Origin: Alphaproteobacteria bacterium
Lineage (GTDB): Bacteria; Pseudomonadota; Alphaproteobacteria; UBA8366
Reading direction: 5' to 3'
Length of the DNA: 18,024 bases
Assembly (NCBI GenBank): GCA_029861675.1
Contig: JAOTYV010000066.1
Span: 1-18,024, forward strand
Every line of letters begins with the position of its first letter. Within the stretch, counting starts at the first letter, position 1. Shown here piece after piece: positions 14,732 to 18,024 of the stretch. The translations under genes were made by a program, and so were the position numbers. The notes under the pieces are model-generated. The model was given only the letters and a program-made list of their open reading frames with translations. It ran no database searches and was not told the DNA's origin.

Positions 14732-15838
14732 TCACGCGCCAAGCAAACGCGCCGCCGCGTCGGCAATCGGTTTCGAGCTGGTCAGTCCGGGCGATTCGAT
14801 GCCGAACAGGTTGACCAAGCCGGGCACGCCGTGATCGGCCGGGCCCTGGACCATGAAGTCCGGCTGCGGCTCGCCCTGTCCGTGGATCTTCGGGCGGATA
14901 CCGGCATAGCCCGGCACCAGCGACTCATCCGGCAAGCCGGGCCAGTAGTGCCGCACCGCCTCGTAAAAACTCTCGCACCGCGACGGATCCACGTCGTAGT
15001 TGATCTCGTCGATCCATTCGACGTCGGGACCGAAACGGGTCTGACCGCCCAGATCGACACTGACATGAACGCCAAGCCCGCTGTCTTTCGGGACCGGATA
15101 GATGAGGCGCGTAAAGGGCGGCTTGCCCAGCAGCGAATAGTAATTGCCCTTGGCGTAATGCCGCCGCGGCACCTGGGCCGCCGGGAAACCGGTCAGCGAT
15201 TTCGCGAGATCGGGCGCGAATAGCCCGGCGCTGTTGACCACGCTGCGGCATTTCAGGCGCATCGGCTCCGCCCCACCCACCTCCAGCGTGATCCCGTCAT
15301 CGGCCACGGCGCCGCCGGTCACCGGGCTCCGGAACGCGATCATCGCACCGTGATCCTCGGCATCGCCCTGATAGGCCAGCATCAGCCCATGGCTGTCGAT
15401 AATCCCGGTCGACGGCGAATGCAGCGCCGCCACGCAATACAGCTCCGGCTCCATCGAGATCGCCTCGTTGGCGCGCAGGAACGCCATGTCGTCGACACCG
15501 TTCGCCTCCGCCCGCGCCTTGATACCGTGCAGGGTTTCCACCTGGGTCTCATCGGTCGCGACGATCAACTTGCCGCAGCGCCGATGCGCGATGCCGCGTT
15601 CCGCACAATAGTCGTAGAGCCATTTGCGGCCGCCGACGCAGGCGCGCGCCCGCAGACTGCCCGCCGGGTAATAGATCCCGGCGTGGATGACCTCGCTGTT
15701 GCGCGAGCTCGTGCCGCTGCCGATGATATTCTCCGCTTCCAGCACGATCACCTCGCGCCCTGCCAGGGCCAGCGCCCGCGCCACCGCCAATCCGACGACG
15801 CCGGCGCCAATCACGGCGCAATCGATGCTTTCGGTCAT
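14732..15838 (-). CDS. FAD-dependent oxidoreductase, L-2-hydroxyglutarate oxidase-like (DAO family)
   Basis: 368 residues. The N-terminal Rossmann motif is [20 protein letters not shown], with acidic E at the strand-2 end (VIVLEAE), so it binds [22 protein letters not shown] (about 44-62) is the hallmark of the LhgO/L2HGDH branch of the DAO family. [14 protein letters not shown] and [19 protein letters not shown] also match this branch, as does the C-terminal [10 protein letters not shown] loop. The expected reaction is L-2-hydroxyglutarate to 2-oxoglutarate with electrons passed to quinone or O2, but a related 2-hydroxy acid is possible. The frame runs open to 16006. ATG 15838 has GGAG a few bases upstream, whereas ATG 15850 has poor spacing. 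Shorter than the 422-residue E. coli enzyme, lacking mainly N-terminal and loop segments. First gene of a pair with BKACE. Confidence 0.87.
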   Translation of the reverse strand: MTESIDCAVIGAGVVGLAVARALALAGREVIVLEAENIIGSGTSSRNSEVIHAGIYYPAGSLRARACVGGRKWLYDYCAERGIAHRRCGKLIVATDETQVETLHGIKARAEANGVDDMAFLRANEAISMEPELYCVAALHSPSTGIIDSHGLMLAYQGDAEDHGAMIAFRSPVTGGAVADDGITLEVGGAEPMRLKCRSVVNSAGLFAPDLAKSLTGFPAAQVPRRHYAKGNYYSLLGKPPFTRLIYPVPKDSGLGVHVSVDLGGQTRFGPDVEWIDEINYDVDPSRCESFYEAVRHYWPGLPDESLVPGYAGIRPKIHGQGEPQPDFMVQGPADHGVPGLVNLFGIESPGLTSSKPIADAAARLLGA

Positions 15839-15990
15839 GGGCTCCGCCATATCCCTGTAAAATCCCGCTGGTCTGCCAACAACAAGGGTGGTTGAATGAC
15901 GCCGCCCCAGACGCAACACATAATTCGCGACGCGTAAGACGCGACGCATAGCATGCCATTCGGCGACAAATAAACCAAAACGGGTGGGAA
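15839..15990. promoter_or_regulatory. Divergent promoter region between the FAD oxidoreductase and metC genes
   Basis: A 152-base spacer between two outward-facing genes. It contains a direct repeat GCGACGC (15927-15933 and 15941-15947, 14 bases start to start) and, overlapping it, an inverted repeat CGCGT-AAG-ACGCG (15931-15943). On the minus strand a TTGTTG and a TACAGG are 17 bases apart close to the oxidoreductase start, a weak promoter candidate. No S-adenosylmethionine riboswitch consensus is evident. A shared operator is possible but unproven. Confidence 0.4.
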
Positions 15991-17151
15991 ATGAAAGAAG
16001 ACACAAAGCTGGTCCACACGGGCCGCGACACGGCGAACCATCATGGCGCCGTCAACACGCCGGTCTACCACGCCTCGACGATCCTGTTCCCCACCATGGA
16101 GGAATACGTCAACCGCCAGACCAGCGGCGTCGCGGTGAAATACGGCCGCCGGGGCACGCCGACGATCTTCGGGCTCGAGGACGCGATGACCGCGCTCGAA
16201 GGCGGCGCCGGCACGGTGCTCACCCCATCGGGCCTGCAGGCGATTACCATGGCGCTGATCAGCTGCGTCAAGGCGGGCGACCACGTGCTGGTCACCGACA
16301 GCACCTATGCGCCGACGCGAAATTTCTGCCGCGAGATCCTGGCCGGTTTCGGCGTCGAATCGAGCTTCTACGATCCGCAGATCGGCGCCGGCATCGAGGC
16401 GTTCATCAAGCCGAATACCACGGTCGTCTGGACCGAATCCCCCGGCAGCCAGACCTTCGACGTGCAGGATATTCCCGCGATTTCCGCCGCCGCGCACGCC
16501 GCGGGCGCGACGGTCATGATGGATAACACCTGGAGCGGCGGATATTACTTCAAGCCGCTGGAGCATGGCGTCGATATCTCGGTGCATGCGGCGACAAAAT
16601 ACGTGGTCGGCCATTCCGACGTGATGATGGGCGCGGTGGTGTGCAACGCGCGCACCCTCGACCAGGTCAAGACGCGGTCGTCCTATTTCGGCAACCACGC
16701 GGGCCCGGACGATGTCTACCTCGCCCTGCGCGGGTTGCGGACCATGGGCGTGCGCATGCCGCGGCATTTCGAGAACGCCATGACCATCGCGCGCTGGCTG
16801 CAGGACCGGGAGGAAGTCACGCGGGTGATGTACCCCGCGCTGCCGAACGATCCGGGACACACCATCTGGAAGCGGGATTTCACCGGCGCCAGCGGGCTGT
16901 TCGGCTTCGTTGTCAACACCGGCGACCAGACCAAGGTGGCGGCGATGCTGGACGGGCTGGAATTTTTCGGCATGGGGTCGAGCTGGGGCGGCTACGAAAG
17001 CCTGCTCATCCCGTCCGCGCCGGAGAAAAACCGGACCGCGACCGAATGGACCGTGGACGGACAGACGCTGCGCATTCATGTGGGGTTGGAGGATCCGGAC
17101 GACCTGCTCACCGATCTCGACAAGGGCTTCGACCGGCTCAACAAGGCATAG
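15991..17151 (+). CDS. metC: Cystathionine beta-lyase
   Basis: 386 residues. A PLP enzyme of the Cys/Met metabolism family that splits cystathionine to homocysteine, pyruvate and ammonia. The PLP lysine is K203 in [18 protein letters not shown], and the ring-nitrogen Asp is D178 in [18 protein letters not shown] (51-58) supplies the tyrosine and arginine that reach across the dimer. TPSGLQAI (78-85) is the phosphate loop, and SSWGGYESL near 330-338 is the C-terminal carboxylate-binding segment. This set and the [20 protein letters not shown] stretch favour beta-lyase over gamma-synthase or O-acetylhomoserine sulfhydrylase. Start ATG 15991 follows GGGTGGGAA. It diverges from the FAD oxidoreductase and is followed after 18 bases by hisI. 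Confidence 0.93.
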   Translation: MKEDTKLVHTGRDTANHHGAVNTPVYHASTILFPTMEEYVNRQTSGVAVKYGRRGTPTIFGLEDAMTALEGGAGTVLTPSGLQAITMALISCVKAGDHVLVTDSTYAPTRNFCREILAGFGVESSFYDPQIGAGIEAFIKPNTTVVWTESPGSQTFDVQDIPAISAAAHAAGATVMMDNTWSGGYYFKPLEHGVDISVHAATKYVVGHSDVMMGAVVCNARTLDQVKTRSSYFGNHAGPDDVYLALRGLRTMGVRMPRHFENAMTIARWLQDREEVTRVMYPALPNDPGHTIWKRDFTGASGLFGFVVNTGDQTKVAAMLDGLEFFGMGSSWGGYESLLIPSAPEKNRTATEWTVDGQTLRIHVGLEDPDDLLTDLDKGFDRLNKA

Positions 17152-17169
17152 GCCGCAAAGCAACGTACG

Positions 17170-17559
17170 ATGGACATTTCCGGTATTCTCGCCGCCGTTA
17201 AATTCGACGCCTCCGGCCTGGTCGCCGCGATCGCCCAGCAGCACGACACCGGCGAGGTGCTGATGCAGGCCTGGATGAACGCGGACGCGCTCACGGAGAC
17301 GCTGGAGACCGGACAGGTCTGCTACTGGTCGCGCTCGCGCCAGGCACTATGGCGCAAGGGCGAAACCTCGGGCCAGACGCAGCGACTCGTCGAACTGCGC
17401 CTCGACTGCGACGGCGACAGTATCCTGATGCTGGTCGACCAGACCGGCGTCGCCTGCCACACGGGGACCCGGAACTGTTACTTCCGGGCGGTGCGCGACG
17501 GCGCGCTGGTGCGGATTGCCGAGCCCGAGGTCGACCCGGCGACGCTTTACAAGAAGTGA
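17170..17559 (+). CDS. hisI: Phosphoribosyl-AMP cyclohydrolase
   Basis: 129 residues. Third step of histidine biosynthesis: opening of the purine ring of PR-AMP. The sequence is textbook: VLMQAWMNADAL, then CYWSRSRQALWRKGETSGQ (51-69), then DCDGDSILMLVDQTGVACHTGTRNCYFR. Zn2+ ligands are C80, C96 and C103, and the Mg2+ aspartates are D79, D81 and D83. No HisE (pyrophosphohydrolase) domain follows, so it is the monofunctional form normal for alphaproteobacteria. It lies 18 bases after metC and its stop shares one base with the modA start (TGATG), so all three may be one transcript. No other his gene is in the window. Confidence 0.95.
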   Translation: MDISGILAAVKFDASGLVAAIAQQHDTGEVLMQAWMNADALTETLETGQVCYWSRSRQALWRKGETSGQTQRLVELRLDCDGDSILMLVDQTGVACHTGTRNCYFRAVRDGALVRIAEPEVDPATLYKK

Positions 17560-18024
17560 TGGGGACGCTCCTCCGGCGCGGCACTTACGTCGTCTGCGCG
17601 CTCCTCTTCCTGACAGAGCCCGCCACTGCCGCGGCGCATGAGCGGGTGTTGATTTTCGCCGCCGCGAGCACGGCCCCGGCGATCGAGCCGCTCGCGGAAA
17701 AATTCTCCGATGCGGAAGGCGGCAAGGCCGACGCCCAGGCGGTGTTCGCCGCCAGCGGCACGCTCGCCCGGCAGATCGCCAACGGCGCCCCCGCCGGCCT
17801 CTTCCTTTCCGCCGACCAGCGCTGGATCGAGACGCTGGCGCAGTCCGGCCATATCGACCGCGGCCGCGTGGTCGAACTGATGCGAAACTGCCTCGTGCTG
17901 GTGCAGCCGCGCGATGCGCCGCAACCCCTCACCCTGAACCAGGACCTTCCCGACGCGCTTGGCGACGGCCGCTTGCTGCTTGCGGACCCGGCGCTGGCGC
18001 CGCTCGGCGCCTATTCGAAAGCGG
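17559..18024 (+). CDS. modA: Molybdate ABC transporter substrate-binding protein (partial, cut by window end)
   Basis: The first 155 codons are visible and the gene runs off the right edge. ATG 17559 shares its A with the hisI stop. Residues 1-25 are a signal peptide (arginines, then VVCALLFL, ending ATAAA before HE), so the protein is periplasmic. The mature part follows ModA: VLIFAAASTAPAIEPLAEKF, FAASGTLARQIANGAPAGLF followed by LSADQRWIETL, and RLLLADPALAPLGAYSKA near the end. The serines of AAAS and AASGT are the expected oxyanion ligands. In E. coli ModA the corresponding late segment is GDPEHVPAGIY. Molybdate is the likely ligand; tungstate or a related anion is possible. modB and modC would be expected just beyond the window. 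Confidence 0.9.
   Translation, partial: MGTLLRRGTYVVCALLFLTEPATAAAHERVLIFAAASTAPAIEPLAEKFSDAEGGKADAQAVFAASGTLARQIANGAPAGLFLSADQRWIETLAQSGHIDRGRVVELMRNCLVLVQPRDAPQPLTLNQDLPDALGDGRLLLADPALAPLGAYSKA

Noticed and set aside
13979..15223. A 414-codon + strand frame opposite BKACE and the FAD oxidoreductase
   Set aside because: It spans two well-recognised genes and their intergenic ribosome site, and shows no domain of its own.
15839..15990. S-adenosylmethionine riboswitch upstream of metC
   Set aside because: I looked for SAM-I and SAM-II type conserved cores and saw none. The leader is short and the repeats there look more like protein-binding sites.
15835..17244. A 469-codon open frame on the minus strand opposite metC
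   Set aside because: metC has all catalytic motifs in the other strand, and the frame's product is His/Arg/Gly-rich without family features. It also overlaps the FAD-oxidoreductase start and hisI.

Overview
The window is GC-rich, densely packed bacterial DNA, and its gene content points to an alphaproteobacterium, probably of the Rhodospirillales type. That placement rests on the alphaproteobacterial form of cysteine synthase, the BKACE and FAD-oxidoreductase gene pair, and a CCGTCATGCCGGA-type intergenic repeat. It is an inference from recall, not a computed placement. I support 18 protein-coding genes, the last one cut by the window end. I see no rRNA, tRNA, CRISPR array, transposase, prophage or other mobile gene.

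Left part (1-8160). A ChaC-type gamma-glutamylcyclotransferase (+) meets a small predicted lipoprotein (-) tail to tail with no spacer. Next, on the minus strand, is a long anchored or secreted protein with a peptidoglycan-binding-like segment and alpha-helical repeats. A complete four-gene peptide/opine-class ABC importer follows. Transcribed right to left it encodes a Tat-exported binding protein, the DppB-like and DppC-like permeases, and one ATPase carrying both nucleotide-binding domains. Spacers of 4 to 9 bases mark it as one operon.

Middle part (8160-13560), all plus strand. A secreted alpha/beta hydrolase has Asp where Ser is expected at the nucleophile elbow. It is followed by a NudF-like ADP-ribose pyrophosphatase, then cysteine synthase overlapping an AlaX-type tRNA-editing protein by 4 bases. 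Next come a 3-mercaptopyruvate-type sulfurtransferase and two GNAT acetyltransferases, the first YpeA-like and overlapping the sulfurtransferase by 4 bases. The common theme is sulfur and serine/cysteine metabolism plus tRNA quality control.

Right part (13560-18024). An inverted-repeat element of about 140 bases separates the acetyltransferases from a minus-strand pair: an L-2-hydroxyglutarate oxidase-like flavoprotein and a beta-keto acid cleavage enzyme. Divergent from that pair, on plus, are cystathionine beta-lyase, phosphoribosyl-AMP cyclohydrolase (hisI) and the start of a molybdate-binding protein (modA), again tightly packed.

Most of the window is ordinary metabolism and transport, and I found no convincing new defence or mobile system. 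The points most worth a second look are the Asp-for-Ser hydrolase, the BKACE/FAD-oxidase pair of unknown substrate, the repeat protein with a peptidoglycan-binding-like segment, and the cysK-alaX-sulfurtransferase cluster.
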